Of a stretch of DNA of 6,570 nucleotides, positions 5,659-6,570 are shown one piece after another. Numbering within the stretch: position 1 is the stretch's first letter; the number at the start of each line of letters is the position of its first letter. The DNA is from Psychroflexus sp. GTDB taxonomy: Bacteria; Bacteroidota; Bacteroidia; Flavobacteriales; Flavobacteriaceae. The notes beneath the pieces are model-generated. The model was given only the letters and a program-made list of their open reading frames with translations, did not search any database and was not told the origin of the DNA. The stretch is taken from positions 1 to 6,570 of the forward strand of contig PXBV01000363.1 of NCBI GenBank assembly GCA_003565575.1, read 5' to 3'. The position numbers and the translations under genes are program-made.

Positions 5659-6315
5659 TTAATACGTTGAATTTGATGAAGTTCCTTCCACAATAGCAAT
5701 TCCAGCAGAGGCGCCGATTCTTGAAACTCCAAGGTCGATGTATTGTTGGGCAGTTTCTGCATCTCTAATCCCGCCAGAAGCTTTTATTTTTACTTTGTCT
5801 GAAATATTGTTTTTCATAATCTTGACAGCTGCCAAAGTTGCCCCATGACTCCCAAATCCAGTAGAGGTTTTCACAAAATCGGCTCCAGCGTTTTCTGCTA
5901 GTTGAGAGGCTATTGCAATTTCTTCATCTGTGAGGTTACAAATTTCAAGAATAACTTTTAGTATATGATTGCCAATAGCACTTTTCATAGCCTTAATATC
6001 AGCTTCTACATAATCAAAATCTTTATCTTTTAGTTTTCCCTGATGAATCACCATGTCTATTTCTGAAGCACCATCTGCAATGGCTTGTTTTGCTTCTTCT
6101 ACCTTTGCCTGGGTAGACGAAGCTCCAAGCGGAAAACCAACTACGGTACAAACTTTTACATCAGAATAAGTTAAGACTTCTGATGCTGATTTTACATAAC
6201 TTGAATGGATGCAAACCGTTGCAAATTTATATGCAATGGCTTCTTCGCAGAGGTTATGAATCTGTTTTAGAGTAGCATCTGGATTTAATAAGGTGTGGTC
6301 TATATAAGTATTCAT
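5659..6315 (-). CDS. deoC: Deoxyribose-phosphate aldolase
   Basis: Class I aldolase that cleaves 2-deoxyribose-5-phosphate to acetaldehyde and glyceraldehyde-3-phosphate, the last step of deoxynucleoside breakdown. The 218-residue TIM barrel has the family motifs: YIDHTLL at the N-terminus (Asp6, His7), VGFPLG (59-64), EIDMVI with Asp87, LKVILE (119-124), the Schiff-base Lys149 in VKTSTG, and Lys178 in IKASGGIR. The protein ends in Tyr218, matching the C-terminal tyrosine that takes part in proton transfer in the E. coli enzyme (Tyr259), so the end is intact. Its length is typical of the short bacterial class. It is first in the minus-strand deoC-deoD-DUF1853 operon and is divergent from rpsF, with 140 bp between the starts. 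No deoR-like regulator gene or clear operator is seen. Confidence 0.97.
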   Translation of the reverse strand: MNTYIDHTLLNPDATLKQIHNLCEEAIAYKFATVCIHSSYVKSASEVLTYSDVKVCTVVGFPLGASSTQAKVEEAKQAIADGASEIDMVIHQGKLKDKDFDYVEADIKAMKSAIGNHILKVILEICNLTDEEIAIASQLAENAGADFVKTSTGFGSHGATLAAVKIMKNNISDKVKIKASGGIRDAETAQQYIDLGVSRIGASAGIAIVEGTSSNSTY

Positions 6316-6337
6316 GGGTGTTTAAGTGAATTTTTAG

Positions 6338-6345
6338 TAAATATA
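6338..6345 (-). promoter_or_regulatory. Weak candidate -7 box for the deoC operon
   Basis: On the minus strand TATATTTA matches TAnnTTTG except for the last base, 22 bases upstream of the deoC ATG. A TTG (6371-6369) lies 23 bases further up, longer than the usual 19 or so. The 140-bp divergent region is otherwise AT-rich with no strong inverted repeat found. Confidence 0.25.
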
Positions 6346-6398
6346 AAAGATTGAAATTAATATAAGAACAATTACTGAAAATATATCAATACTAGGGG

Positions 6399-6429
6399 TT
6401 TGCAATATTAAGAATAAGTTGTACTTTTG
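6399..6429 (+). promoter_or_regulatory. Promoter of rpsF, Bacteroidota type
   Basis: TTTG (6399-6402), a 19-base spacer and TACTTTTG (6422-6429) match the Bacteroidota primary sigma consensus of TTTG near -33 and TAnnTTTG near -7. The -7 box ends 26 bases before the rpsF ATG, giving a leader of about 20 bases. This is the best promoter match in the window, as expected for a ribosomal protein operon. Confidence 0.75.
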
Positions 6430-6455
6430 CAGGCATTAAAATAAAACACATATTT

Positions 6456-6570
6456 ATGAATCATTATGAAACTGTTTTCATCTTGAATCCCGTTTTATCT
6501 GAAGACCAGATAAAGGAAACAGTAAAGAAATACGAAGATTTTCTTGTTTCTAAAGGTGCAGAGATGGTAA
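6456..6570 (+). CDS. rpsF: 30S ribosomal protein S6, partial (N-terminal 38 residues)
   Basis: S6 binds the central domain of 16S rRNA with S18 in the small ribosomal subunit. The visible 38 codons begin MNHYETVFILNPVLSEDQI and continue with VKKYEDFLVSKGAEMV, the first beta-strand and helix of S6 as found in flavobacteria. The frame is open to the right edge, so about two thirds of the gene is missing. Upstream of the ATG the leader is A-rich (AAAATAAAACACATATTT) with no Shine-Dalgarno sequence, normal for highly expressed Bacteroidota genes. In this phylum rpsF is usually followed by rpsR and rplI, which would lie outside the window. Confidence 0.95.
   Translation, partial: MNHYETVFILNPVLSEDQIKETVKKYEDFLVSKGAEMV

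Noticed and set aside
5547..5762. Minus-strand open frame spanning the deoC-deoD junction
   Set aside because: It overlaps two well-conserved genes in another frame and its product has no recognisable feature.

Overview
The window looks like chromosomal DNA from a member of the Bacteroidota, most likely a flavobacterium. The evidence is AT-rich coding sequence, starts with no recognisable Shine-Dalgarno sequence, promoter matches of the Bacteroidota type (TTTG near -33, TAnnTTTG near -7), a DUF4369/TlpA-type lipoprotein, and flavobacterial-style S6, HMA and Crp/Fnr proteins. Eight protein genes are complete or nearly so, and a ninth (rpsF) has only its start in the window. The window is tightly packed: the largest gene-free stretches are 139-140 bp, and no RNA gene, insertion sequence or CRISPR array was seen.

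Layout from left to right. Positions 1-1001 (minus) hold a thioredoxin-fold lipoprotein (DUF4369 plus TlpA/AhpC-TSA type) that runs off the left edge. Positions 1018-1055 hold a rho-independent terminator for the next transcription unit. Positions 1095-2724 (minus) hold a two-gene unit: a small heavy-metal-associated (HMA) domain protein, then a CstB/ETHE1-like metallo-beta-lactamase persulfide dioxygenase fused to two rhodanese domains. Just upstream, at 2864-3499 (minus), is a Crp/Fnr-family regulator with a cysteine cluster in its sensor domain. The 139-bp gap between regulator and HMA gene carries an exact GTAAC-N4-GTTAC palindrome and a separate 11-bp stem-loop. Divergent from the regulator, at 3547-4107 (plus), is an RluE-like pseudouridine synthase. 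It converges, with only 3 bp between stop codons, on a minus-strand operon read as deoC (6315-5659), deoD (5647-4946) and a DUF1853 protein (4956-4111) with a TTG start overlapping deoD. Divergent from deoC, rpsF (ribosomal protein S6) begins at 6456 behind a good Bacteroidota-type promoter.

How the genes may work together. The Crp/Fnr gene, operator-like palindrome, HMA protein and persulfide dioxygenase-rhodanese form a plausible regulated module for sulfane-sulfur (persulfide) or metal/thiol homeostasis; the enzyme call is solid, the regulation is inference. deoD splits deoxyribonucleosides (and ribonucleosides) by phosphorolysis, and deoC cleaves deoxyribose-5-phosphate to acetaldehyde and glyceraldehyde-3-phosphate. 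The intermediate mutase (deoB) is not in the window. The role of the DUF1853 protein translated with deoD is unknown. Nothing here is a wholly undescribed system; the most interesting part is the sulfur module and its intergenic control region.
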